Source: Pandoraea oxalativorans
GTDB lineage: Bacteria; Pseudomonadota; Gammaproteobacteria; Burkholderiales; Burkholderiaceae
Direction: 5' to 3'
DNA: 64,000 nucleotides
NCBI RefSeq assembly: GCF_000972785.3
Contig: NZ_CP011518.2
Span: 124,001 to 188,000, forward strand
Shown: in pieces, positions 19,433-29,065 of the stretch
How positions within the stretch are numbered: the first letter of the stretch is position 1
How the letters are laid out: each line of letters begins with the position of its first letter
Position numbers and translations under genes: made by a program
Notes under the pieces: generated by a model
The model's input: only the letters and a program-made list of their open reading frames with translations
Database searches by the model: none
Told to the model about the DNA's origin: nothing

Positions 19433-19484
19433 ATTGTCGGGCGCGCGGTGCCCCCCGCTCTCGGGTGAACACCTGATTTCGCCG
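19433..19484 (-). promoter_or_regulatory. Regulon promoter 5
   Basis: The minus strand reads AATCAGGTGTTCACCCGA, then GACAAT at 19438-19433, 39 bp after the first base of the 16-bp core. It drives the MORN gene starting at 19289. Confidence 0.8.
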
Positions 19485-19552
19485 GCGCCGGCGTGCCTCT
19501 CAGGACAGTTGATCTTTCGTGCGATTGCCCCGGACTCTCATCTAACCCGGGG

Positions 19553-19603
19553 ACCACCTCAGGTATTTGCCCTATGTCGGCGCTCATGGCGCCAGCCGAC
19601 ACT
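19553..19603 (+). promoter_or_regulatory. Regulon promoter 6
   Basis: CACCTCAGGTATTTGCCC, with GACACT at 19598-19603, 40 bp after the first core base. It is a divergent variant (right arm weakened) facing effector C, only 70 bp from the oppositely oriented promoter 5. Confidence 0.65.
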
Positions 19604-19746
19604 GTCAGCGGAGGGCCCGACCGCGACGGCGAGCTTGTTGCGCAGCGGAGCGGCCCGCTCATGAGCCGGACTGTGCCGCGCGCCGATGTCGCTGTGGATA
19701 TGTCCGCTTAAGCAATGTTCATTGCCGCCAACGGCCAACTATCACT

Positions 19747-21387
19747 ATGACGTTCATCCGCGCAGGTGCCAATCAATTCCCCGTGTTCCACACGATATTG
19801 AACGCTTCGGTGACGCCGAAAGCGAACAAAGACTGGCCCGAGAGCGTCTACACTCGCCTCGCCGAACGGTTTCTCGGTGGTGCAGGTCGGCCGGCCGAAC
19901 CCTTGTCGATCTCGATCAGCGGAGAGGACAAACACGCGTTCATCGAATTTACAGACATTCCGGACGGGGATCCTGCGGCGCGCGGCGCGGTGGTACTCGA
20001 CCGCATTGCAAATCGTCTCGAGGGGACCCTGATGGGCAACGGCGCCGATAACGACGCCGCCAGGGCCGCGGCGCGAAATATTGCAGCCCAATTGGGCGAC
20101 GAGGAGTTTGAGACGCTTGAACAGACCGCTGTCCAAAAAGCCCTGGGTGATCGGATGAATGGCGTGCCGGTAAGCAGAACGCACATTGCATTGGGACATC
20201 ACGGCGAAGTGATGGTCCACAAGACCACGCAATGGGCAAGTTATGAGAACGACAACCGTCAGACCATCAGATCGGCGCAGGCCGAAACACCGATACTTGA
20301 AGCCCGGGTTGTCATCGCCCTCCGGCTCGTGCGCGGCGATACGAAGACGTTCGCATTGCTCGGCAAGGTGGAGCGCTTTCTTCTGGAGACGCCTGCCGCC
20401 GATCTCAAAGCGCGCCTGATGCAGGGCACAGAGAGCTTTATCGATACCATTTTGAACGCAATCGCAAGAATATTCCGCCGGGCCGGGATCCTCATTGAAC
20501 CGCCCAGTGATGCCGATAACAAGATCTGGGACAGTACCCCCCGGGGATTGGACGACCTTCCCGCATATGCACCCGATGCCGTCCCGCTGCCGCCGCAGAA
20601 CATTCTGAGTTTAGACCTGCGCCGGGTTCAGGCGTCCCATTCCGGTGTGAAAGAACGCAACGCCGCGCTCGCCTTCGGCCACCATTGTATGGCCGTGATC
20701 AGCGCATGGCTTCCGAACTCGGGTTCCCGAAAAGCCGTTGAGGCTGCTGCCGCAGACGATGAGGAAAAAAAAGCGAAATTGCGGCAAGAATCTGAAACGT
20801 ATGCAAAAATCATAAACGAGTATCGAAGAGAATTTGCTCCGGAAATTGAGCTTCCCATGACAAATGTGCCACGCTTCAAACCAATGACGGCTAAAAAACT
20901 CCTAGGCAAAATGCAAGCTTCATTGGAAACGTCGACTGGAAATTGTTTTGAAATGACATTGGCGGCGGCCGCCTTTGCGCGATCGCGTGCATTGGTGTTT
21001 TTTTCCGAGCAAGGACTTACCGATGTCAGTATTGAGACTGAAATGTTTCACGCGTTATCCAACAATAAAACCAACGAGGACCGCTACGAAAAGCGTGATG
21101 GCGAAGATCATGCTTTTTGCGTCGTAAAAGTACGGGTTAATGGCCACTCCTTAAAAATGGCGATCGATCCTTGGATGAATGTTTGCCTGCCTTATAACGA
21201 TTATCTCGATTACGCGTCGGCTCATACGGCTCCCCCTTACACGACACATGATACTAAATTTGGTATTAACCAGGAATACACTAATTTAATAAAAACTCCA
21301 GAGTTTATTGAAACTGCCCGTGACGTTGTAAGTAAAAAACTGTCGGCACCGCCTCCGGGCGAGATAATAGGTAAATTTTCTAAATAG
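19747..21387 (+). CDS. Effector C: shared N-terminal module plus Cys-His-Asp hydrolase-like domain (546 aa)
   Basis: The start at ATG 19747 aligns HKTT (158-161) with effectors A and B. The N-terminal module (LDRIANRLEGT, AAQLGDEEFE, HKTTQW, RAGILIEPP) is the common family part. The C-terminal part differs from A and B and holds TGNCFEMTLAAAAFA (Cys400), DHAFCVVKV (His455) and MAIDPWMN (Asp474). The order, with Asp before Pro-Trp, is that of papain-like or transglutaminase-like thiol hydrolases, so a protease or deamidase acting in the host is plausible. Codon use turns A+T-rich from about 20740 to the end, as though this domain was added from another source. Led by regulon promoter 6. Confidence 0.82.
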   Translation: MTFIRAGANQFPVFHTILNASVTPKANKDWPESVYTRLAERFLGGAGRPAEPLSISISGEDKHAFIEFTDIPDGDPAARGAVVLDRIANRLEGTLMGNGADNDAARAAARNIAAQLGDEEFETLEQTAVQKALGDRMNGVPVSRTHIALGHHGEVMVHKTTQWASYENDNRQTIRSAQAETPILEARVVIALRLVRGDTKTFALLGKVERFLLETPAADLKARLMQGTESFIDTILNAIARIFRRAGILIEPPSDADNKIWDSTPRGLDDLPAYAPDAVPLPPQNILSLDLRRVQASHSGVKERNAALAFGHHCMAVISAWLPNSGSRKAVEAAAADDEEKKAKLRQESETYAKIINEYRREFAPEIELPMTNVPRFKPMTAKKLLGKMQASLETSTGNCFEMTLAAAAFARSRALVFFSEQGLTDVSIETEMFHALSNNKTNEDRYEKRDGEDHAFCVVKVRVNGHSLKMAIDPWMNVCLPYNDYLDYASAHTAPPYTTHDTKFGINQEYTNLIKTPEFIETARDVVSKKLSAPPPGEIIGKFSK

Positions 21388-21496
21388 AATTATTTACTGC
21401 TTTAAGGTAATTCCATTGCATACAAGTCTGCAGCTGTGAGGGCGGTCGAAAAAAGTAAAGGTCAACGTTTCGTACCACCGTGAAACGGGGGCATGC

Positions 21497-22360
21497 ATGA
21501 ATCGAGTTCCGAGGCGGTCTGCACAAGCGAATTTCGTGAGCAGGCAGTCAAGCTGGCGCTCAGTGAAGGGGCGGCATTTCGGAGGCGGCGCGGCGGCTGT
21601 CGGTGCCTCCCAAGACGTCGGCGAACCGGGTCCGTTGAACGAAAGCGGGCAAGCCGCAGGCAGTCGGCACAGAGCAGAACCCGCAAACGGAACTTGAGGC
21701 CGAGCTCGCATGCGTCCGGCGAGAACGGGCGGAAGTGAAGAGGGCGCGCGAACTGTTAGAAAATTCCCGACGTACGCCGCGCGAGAATCCCGGTGAGGCA
21801 CGACGTGACCGAACAGATGCGACAAAACCGGCCGGTGCTATCGATGTGCGGAATGCCGGGTGTTTAGATCAGTGGCTATGACGGCGGAGGCAAGCGCTCG
21901 CCCTCGAAACGGGCCAGGCCCGACTCCAAGAAAAATTCTCGCGGCCCGTCAGCGCACGCGCGAAGGTGGCCCCGAGTGCCTGCAAAAAAACCTATTGAGC
22001 GCCATGGTATTCAGGCGGGTATATGTCGGATAAAACGCTTACGTAGGATATCGGGCCTGCGGTGCAGGCAGACGCCTAGGTTCAAGGCCACGACCCATGT
22101 AGGGCACGACTTGCCCGTCGCACCGAACCTGCTGCGGCAGGATTCCGGCGTCGGGGCGCCCGTGCAGGCATGGTGTGGCGATATCCCATACGTCGTGCCG
22201 ACGAAGGACGGTTATATTTTGCCGGTTTGAGGGATTTGTACAGTGGCGAAATCGTTGGCTATGCGATGAGCGCACGCATGACGAAGTACCGGGCGATGCA
22301 GGCGCTGTTTCGCGCCGTCTTGATCCGACGGCCGAAGCTCGGCCCGATTCAGCATATCGA
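21497..22360 (+). pseudogene. IS3-family element remnant (orfA and orfB pieces)
   Basis: SEFREQAVKLALSEG (in a frame near 21525) and ELEAELACVRRERAEVKRARELL (21690-21770) are pieces of OrfA. HGIQAGICRIKRLRRISGL, ATTHVGHDLPVAPNLL, VQAWCGDI.YV and LYSGEIVGYAMSARMTK, followed by HIDRGS, near 21995-22370, are OrfB, with the first two catalytic Asp motifs. Multiple frameshifts make it non-functional, and the C-terminal Glu region is absent. Confidence 0.8.
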
Positions 22361-22379
22361 TCGCGGCTCGCGAGGCGGG

Positions 22380-22520
22380 TTCCTCGGGTCGGCGCAACAC
22401 CGGATGTTGAGGCGCGTTCCGAAATTCCTCCAGCGCCTGCGCAGGCGTTTTCCGGTCGAGGGATTTCCGAGGTCCGGCGTTGAGCGTATTTGCCACGCCC
22501 GGGATCCGCCGAGCGCGCCA
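22380..22520 (-). pseudogene. IS30-family transposase C-terminal fragment
   Basis: The minus strand encodes NTLNAGPRKSLDRKTPAQALEEF, the conserved end of IS30 transposases (LN.RPRK.L...TP...). It abuts the IS3 relic head to head. Confidence 0.6.
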
Positions 22521-22749
22521 CCGGGATAGGCCGGTGCCTTTGGCACGATTGCCGCAACAGGACACCGGTGTTTTCGTTTGTGCCACGCCGCCATGGACTG
22601 TGCGGGTCAGCGAAGAAGTCTTTCCCGCCGGACCCCATCGATTCCGACCTCACCGGCCGGCTTGGCGAATGCGCGAGCCCCGTCCACCGCGGGTGCGGCG
22701 GCGCCCGTGATCCGCGTGCGCTGCGGCGTCACGCGGCGCCGCCCCCGGC

Positions 22750-22801
22750 GGGCATTTCAGGTGTTCGCCCGAGCCCGCAACGTCGCGCGGCTGGCGACAA
22801 T
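22750..22801 (+). promoter_or_regulatory. Regulon promoter 7
   Basis: ATTTCAGGTGTTCGCCCGA (22754-22772), with GACAAT at 22796-22801 starting 40 bp after the first core T. It points to the metalloprotease autotransporter at 23020, with a leader of about 210 nt. Confidence 0.82.
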
Positions 22802-23019
22802 GAGCGTACGACACTCAAGGTGGCACGGAGGGGGGCGCGATGGGGCGGCGCGACGGCGTGACGACATTCCCCCCGCGACATTCCCCCCCGACAGTTGCGG
22901 GCCTGTGGCTCGCCGCCGGAGGCGTCTGAGACCTACCGGCGCCGAGGACGACCCTCGCGACCGTGGCGCGCCGTCAACGCCCCCTGAGCGTCCTGACCGG
23001 CCATCACACGGAGTACGAA

Positions 23020-26000
23020 ATGAGGACGACTTGGTTGACGGCCAACGCGGCGGCCGTGCTCGGTTTGATGGGCTCGCCGGCGCAGGCGACCGAAGACTTG
23101 TTCATCGACGACGCGCGCGGCAACCGGGTGCTGGTGGGGCGCTTGTTTTCGGCCCAGGACCGGGCGTATGCCTATGCCGATGACAACACCACCCCCGAGT
23201 TCTCAACCGGCCCGCTCTCGCCCGCGCAAAAGGCTCAGACGGCAGGGGCGTTGAAGCACTGGGCGGACCTCCTTCAGGTCACGCCCGGCCGCACCCCGGC
23301 GATCCTGAACATCGGCACGAGCGCCACCGAGGACGACGTGCATGCCTACAGCCCGCATGTCTTCCTCGAGACGGCGCCGCTCGGCGCGGGTAGCGAGAAT
23401 CCGACCCTCGTCCAAGCCGCGCTGCAAAATCATCCGGCGGCCGCCGCGCGTTATCAACAGGCCCACGGCGAGATCACCGTCGGGAAAATGGCGTTCTCCC
23501 CGAGCCCGTTCCTCCCCTCACAAGTGCCGACGGACGCCCAGGCCCACCTGCATACGCTATTGGTTCACGAAGTGGCGCACGCTTTGGGGATTGGCTCCGA
23601 TCTGGTGCGCGGCACGTCGCCGGGGGGGCGCCGAGCACCGCCTTCGGCGGCGTGCTCGACGCTTGGGCGGCGCATCTGCACGATGACCACGGCAACGCCG
23701 CGCGGCCCGGGCAGACCATTCTCACGCCGCTTAACACCGGGCCCGTCGATCCCGCGGCCTTTGATATCCGCACCGAGCGCGGCTATTTCGCGGGGACGCA
23801 TGTCTCGGACGTCTTGACCGGCAGCGCCATGAAGGGGCTGCCCGTGCGGGCCCTGCTCGACGGCCTGTATGACTCGCCCATCCTGTCGCACATCGAGCTG
23901 AAGAACAGCTTGATGAGTCACCAGCCGTATCGTAACTACACCGCGTTCATGGAAGCGGAGCTCGCCGCGCTGCAGGACATGGGCTATGCCATCGACCGGC
24001 GTAACTTCTTCGGTCGCTCCTACTACGGCGACGGCGCCACCGACATCAACGACCGTCCGTTCTTTGGCCGCACCGCCGACGGCACCGCTTACGTGGCCAA
24101 CACCTACAATACGGCCGCGCAAGGCCTCGGTTTGCATCTTTACGGCAGCCGCAACACGATTGCCCAGCGCGCGGACCTCCTGAGCCTCGGCGCGGGCGGT
24201 GCGGGCATCCGGGTGGACGGGCAAGCGAACCACCTCATCGTGCTGCCGGGCACGCGTATCTATGCCGACGGCGTCAACGGCCGCGGCGTGATGTTCGCCT
24301 ACGGCAAGGAGCACACCCTGGTGCAGCGCGGTGACGTGCAGGCGCTGGGCGCAAACGGCGTGGCGCTGAGCTTCGACTTCGGCCATAACGCCATGGGCGA
24401 CGCGCGTGACTACCGAGGCTCGTATCTGTATGTCCACACCACTGACGGCGTGCGCGACCCCCTGCTGCCCGAGCTGGCCGGACCGCTCGTCACGCAAGTC
24501 GACATCACGGGGCGGGTGGCGGGCCGGCGGGCGTCGCTCTTGCTGTCCGAGAGCGGCTACGTGGCGCAGATCAACTTCATGCGCGCGACGGTGCTGCAGG
24601 GCGACGTGCTGTCGTACTATGCGCAGCGTGACGCCAACGGTGCCCTGCGCCTGACCCACCTGACGTTTGGTCGGACGCCGGACGTCGGCGGACGGGCCAC
24701 CGACGCGCCGGATGCGAACTTCGCGCTGCGCTTTGACGGCCACCTCACGGGCGCCAATCTGTCGGTCAACCTGCTGGGCGGCACCACCGAGCTCCAGGGT
24801 GAGCATCGCGTGTTCGACGTGCGGGTCGCCCCGGGCGCGACGCTTGCCGGCCCCGGCACGTACCGGCTTGACGCGGCCGGCCTTTTTACCAACGCGGGCA
24901 CCGTCGCGCCGGGGGCGCCGGGGCGCGCCATGCGCGTCGCCGGGGACTACACGCAAACGAGCACCGGGCGCCTGCTCGCCACCGTGTCAAGCGACGCGCG
25001 CCTTAGCCAACTGGTGGTCGCGGGGCGTGCGAGCTTGGACGGCACGCTCGCGATCGCGCCGCAACGCGGCTGGTACGCCCACGATTTCAGCGTCACATCA
25101 AGCGCCTGGCTGCAGGCCGGCGCGACCCAAGGCCGCTTTGCCGACCTCACCACGCTACTCGCCTCGCCGACGCTCACGGCGAGCGCGACGGCGCTGAGCG
25201 ACACCGCCTATCGCGTGGCGGTGACGCGTGCGGCCCACGCCTACACGCGCTACGCCACAGACGGCAACAGCCGGCAGGTCGGCGCGACGCTTGACCGACT
25301 CGCGGGTGCCGCCCCTGCGGAGCTGCAAGCGCTGGTCACGGCCCTCGACTTCTCCGCCGCGGATGGCCGTGATATCGCGACGGCGCTGCCGCCGCTCACC
25401 CCGGCCGCGTATGGCGCGATGTTCACCGGCGGGCTGCTGCGCGAGCGGCAAATCACGGACGTGGTCACCGCGGCCGGGGAGGGCACGGACCCCACGGGGG
25501 CCGGGCGGGGCGCGCCGCGCACGACCGCGCGGACCTTCGCGGCCACGTTCGGCGCCGGCTACTGGCGCGCGCGCGCCGCCGACATGGCGGGGGCCGGCGG
25601 CAATACCTATGGGGTGGTGTTCGGCCTCGAGCGGCGCGTCGGCGACGGGCAGGCCTGGAGGCTCGGGGTGCATGGGGCGGTGAGCGGCCAGTCGACGCGC
25701 CTCGACGGCCGCACCCCCGGCGCCGGCAAGACCACCGCTCTCGACGCGGGCGTGCATGCCCGCTATGCGCCGGCGCCGAGCGTCGGGCCGCATGCGTTTG
25801 CCGCGCTGCGGGTGGGCGTCGAAGACGCCCGGATCGATCGCACCGTCGCCGTGAACGGCTTCACGGCGGCCCCGCGTGGGACCTGGACCGGGGCCGCCGC
25901 GTCGGCGACGGTGGGGGGCGGCTGGCGGTGGCGATTGACCCCGGCGAGCGGCGTGGGTGCGCTCGCCGCGATGGACTATACGGTTCTGTACCGACCCGGC

Positions 26001-26381
26001 CTGAGCGAGGCGCAGGGTGACGGCGCCCGGTTGCAGCTCGACGGCACGGCCTTCACGTCGTTGCGCACCCGCGTCGGGGGCGAGCTGCGGGCGGCTTGGC
26101 CGATGCCGGGCGGCCAGACGCTGAGCGCGCAGCTGCAGGCCACCTGGAACCATGAGTGGCTGGGCCGCGCGGTGACGCAGCGGGCGGCGTTTGCCGCGGC
26201 GCCGGGCGTGCCCTTTACGACGCGCAGTGACGTGGTGAGCCGCGACAGCCTCGGCGTGCAGGCGGGGCTGTCGTATCAGTGGGCCAAGCACGCCGTGCTC
26301 GGCATGATGGTGGCGAGTAACCTTGACGCGGCGGGCAACGCCGACGTGGCCGGGTCCGTCTCGGCGACCTGGCGATTTTGA
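23020..26381 (+). pseudogene. Autotransporter with metzincin-type protease domain, frameshifted at a G7 run
   Basis: From ATG 23020 (CGGAG upstream) a Sec signal peptide ends near SPAQA. Residues 183-194 read [12 protein letters not shown], the HExxHxxGxxD zinc signature with Asp as third ligand, as in snapalysins. At G7 (23622-23628) the frame shifts and the first frame stops at 23817. One added G would fuse it seamlessly to the downstream frame ([17 protein letters not shown]). That frame carries [19 protein letters not shown], a beta-helical passenger, and a C-terminal beta-barrel (about 280 residues) ending in Phe. The product would be a type V secreted surface protease. As sequenced it is off. 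Led by regulon promoter 7. Confidence 0.88.
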
Positions 26382-26600
26382 GCCCGGGCGCCGCCGGGCG
26401 TGGGCCGCGTGCGGCATGGCGGCGGCTCTCGCGCCCCCGCGCGGCCGGGCCCGGGTCGCTCACCTTGAGCCGCCGAGCGCCCGCCGCGGGCCGTGCCACC
26501 GCGTGCGCCGACCGTGGGCATCGACGCGAGACAGCGCGCGCCACCGCGGGGGCCGATGCCGCGGCGACGTGCCGGCGCGGCATGACAAACCATGACGAGT

Positions 26601-26645
26601 CCTGAGAAATGCGGATTTTGCGGTGGGTCGGGACGTGATGAGAAT
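26601..26645 (+). promoter_or_regulatory. Second-class promoter, copy 1
   Basis: CCTGAGAAATGCGGATTTTG and the following CGG, then GAGAAT at 26640-26645. It matches 35534-35579, upstream of the intact AIDA-type autotransporter, nearly base for base over 45 bp. Here it precedes only a decayed autotransporter fragment. Confidence 0.6.
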
Positions 26646-26980
26646 GACGTGAATTCCCCGGACTGTAGGGGAATCATGACCCCGCCCGCGTCCCGACGCG
26701 GCTCGACGATGCGTCGGGGACGCGGGCGCGACGTCCGCCCGCCGTCAGGCGTCGCCGCCATGAAAAGCCTGACCTTGCGCCGGCAGGGACGGGAGACGGG
26801 ACCCGCACCGTCGGGGTCAAACGTCCCTCCGGTGCCCCGACGGCTGCCGACGACGCGGTGTGCGGGTCCGCTCGGCCGCCGGACCTTATACGTTAAACGC
26901 GAGCGGCGGCGCCCGGCGCGGTGTGACCCGCCCCTCGCACACGACTTGTTACGTGCGGGCGGCGTCTCGGCCGTCGGATC
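26646..26980. other. No gene seen
   Basis: Leader-like spacer between the promoter copy at 26601 and the decayed passenger fragment. No convincing frame. Confidence 0.4.
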
Positions 26981-27250
26981 GTGGGCGCCCCCGTGCACGT
27001 GACGGGCGAAGCGCCGGTGTCCCACCCGCTGTGGCACGACGGTCGCACGCAAGCGCTCGCCTCCCGCGCCATCGTCGTGGGCAAGACCGTGCTGTCGGGC
27101 GGGACCCGGGAGGTGACCGGCGCGACGCGGTCGCACGCCGTCGTGAGGGCGGGCGCCAGGGTCGTCGGCGGCGCCCTCGGCCGGGGCGGCATTCAGGTCG
27201 TGTCGGGCGGGGGCGGGGTGACGAATGTGGCAGACCGGGGGTGCCGGCAG
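26981..27250 (+). pseudogene. Decayed AIDA-type autotransporter passenger fragment
   Basis: One plus frame reads IVVGKTVLSGGTREVTGATRS, then VVRAGARVVGG and GIQVVSGGGGVTNV. This is the same Gly-Gly-(T/I)-Q-V turn pattern as the passenger repeats of the autotransporter at 35705. There is no signal peptide or barrel. It appears to be the last piece of a second autotransporter whose promoter survives at 26601. Confidence 0.55.
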
Positions 27251-27467
27251 CCGGACGCGCTCGTGCGGCATGCCGATCACCGCGCCCCCCCGCCGTGGGC
27301 CGCAACCCCCCAGGCGCGCGGCGGAGATCGGCTGCGGCGCGCGGGCGAGCGCGACCCTTTGGCGAGCGTGGCGCGAGGCACCCCGCGGCACCCCTAAAAC
27401 GACGCCTTGCCGATGCCGTTTTCGCATCGCGCGGGCGCCCTTATGGTCGCACCGAACAGGCACAAAC

Positions 27468-28919
27468 ATGTCGACACCGAACACGCAACATCGGCTTGAG
27501 GGGCTTCCCGGGCTCGAAGCCCGACTCCGCCAGGACCTCGCGTGGCTGGCGCTGCCCGCCGCGCCGTGGGTGCCCCGGCGCAGCCACCAGGGCCAAGCGG
27601 TGCTTGACGTCGCCATCATCGGGGCGGGGATGGCCGGACTTGCCGCCGCTGCGTCGCTGAACCATCTCGGCGTGCGCACGGTGAATTTCGACCGCGCCCC
27701 GCGGGGTCAGGAAGGGCCCTGGACCACGAGTGCGCGGATGCCGAAGCTGCGCACGCCCAAGCATATTACCGGCCCTGCGCTGGGGCTGCCGGCCCTCACC
27801 TTTCGCGCCTGGTTCGAGGCGCAATTCGGTGTCGATGCCTGGTCCGCTCTGGAGACGATCCCACGACTGCAATGGCGCGACTATTTGGACTGGTATCGTC
27901 AGGTGTTGGCCATTGACGTGCGAAACGAGCACCGCGTGTGCGCCGTCAAGCCCTGCGGCGAGGGCCCGCACGGCGTGGTCACGTTGGACATCGCGTCGCC
28001 CGCCGGTCAGCACACCGTGGCCGCCCGCCATGTGGTGTTCGCCACCGGCATGGACGGGCCGGGCGAGCCCGCCTTGCCCGCCTTTGCCAAAGCGTTGCCG
28101 CGCCGGTTGTGGGCGCACACGTCCGAGCGCGTCGATTACTCGCGCGTGCGCGGTAAGCGGGTCGGCGTGGTCGGCGCCGGCGCGTCGGCGATGGACAACG
28201 CGGCCGCGGCGCTCGACGCGGGGGCGTCGAGCGTCGATCTGCTGATTCGCCGCGCAACGCTGCCGCGGGTCAGTAAGGGCAAGGGGGCCAGCAACCCCGG
28301 CGCCACGCATGGACACGTCAATTTGCCCGCCGAATGGAAGTGGCGCATTCGTCACTACATCGATGCGCAAGGCACGCCGCCTCCGCGCGCGAGCGTGCTG
28401 CGCGTGTCGCGCCATCCCAATGCGCGTTGGCATTTCGACGAGCCCGTCCGAGACGTCTCGCGATCCGGCGAGGAGGTCCATGTGCGCACCGGCACGCGCA
28501 CTTTCGTCTTCGATTTCCTCGTGCTCGCCACCGGTTTTCGGCTCGACATCGACCGCAGGCCCGAGATCGCGCCGCTCGCGCCCTATATGCGCCGATGGCG
28601 GGATCGCTGGGATCCGGCATGGGGCGAGGAAAATCACGCACTGGCCGGCGCGCCCGACCTCGGGGCGGACTTCGAGTTCCTCGAAACGACGCCCGGTGTG
28701 TGCCCGGGCCTGTCGCGAATCCATTGTTTCTGCGCCGCGGCGGTCCTCTCGCACGGCGCCGTGGTGGGCAATATTCCCGGTGTGGGCAAAGGCGCGCTGC
28801 GCTTGGCCGCCGGCATTGCCGCCCGGCTGTACAAAGACGATGTCGAACATCACTTTGCCGAACTGGAAGCCTATGACGAAGCGGAAATTTTTGGCGACGA
28901 ATGGGCGCCCCCGCCCTGA
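27468..28919 (+). CDS. FAD/NAD(P)-binding oxidoreductase, flavin monooxygenase-like (483 aa)
   Basis: VAIIGAGMAGLAAAASL near residues 46-62 is the FAD-binding GxGxxG. RVGVVGAGASAMDNAAAAL near 228-246 is a second Rossmann motif for NAD(P)H. ATG(F/M)D in FATGMD and LATGFRLD is the flavoprotein ATG motif. The layout matches class B flavin monooxygenases and related SidA/CzcO-like proteins. The substrate cannot be deduced. The start at 27468 (MSTPNTQ) is chosen because similarity begins soon after; the frame is open further upstream without homology. Typical chromosomal base and codon use, no regulon box. Confidence 0.85.
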   Translation: MSTPNTQHRLEGLPGLEARLRQDLAWLALPAAPWVPRRSHQGQAVLDVAIIGAGMAGLAAAASLNHLGVRTVNFDRAPRGQEGPWTTSARMPKLRTPKHITGPALGLPALTFRAWFEAQFGVDAWSALETIPRLQWRDYLDWYRQVLAIDVRNEHRVCAVKPCGEGPHGVVTLDIASPAGQHTVAARHVVFATGMDGPGEPALPAFAKALPRRLWAHTSERVDYSRVRGKRVGVVGAGASAMDNAAAALDAGASSVDLLIRRATLPRVSKGKGASNPGATHGHVNLPAEWKWRIRHYIDAQGTPPPRASVLRVSRHPNARWHFDEPVRDVSRSGEEVHVRTGTRTFVFDFLVLATGFRLDIDRRPEIAPLAPYMRRWRDRWDPAWGEENHALAGAPDLGADFEFLETTPGVCPGLSRIHCFCAAAVLSHGAVVGNIPGVGKGALRLAAGIAARLYKDDVEHHFAELEAYDEAEIFGDEWAPPP

Positions 28920-29065
28920 TCCCGGCGCCGCAGCGCGGCCGCTTGCCCTGCCGTTGCGGCGCGCGCTCGACGCGGCCCGCCGGGCCCTGTTCCCTTGGGG
29001 GGCGGCGCCCGGGGGCGGCGTCAGGCCGCGCCACGGGCGTCATTAGCAGTCACAGAGGTTTCGCC

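Noticed and set aside
23565..24956. A 463-codon minus-strand open frame
   Set aside because: Antisense to the autotransporter passenger, which continues on the plus strand to a proper barrel.
27441..28853. A 470-codon minus-strand open frame
   Set aside because: Antisense to the flavoprotein with both Rossmann motifs.
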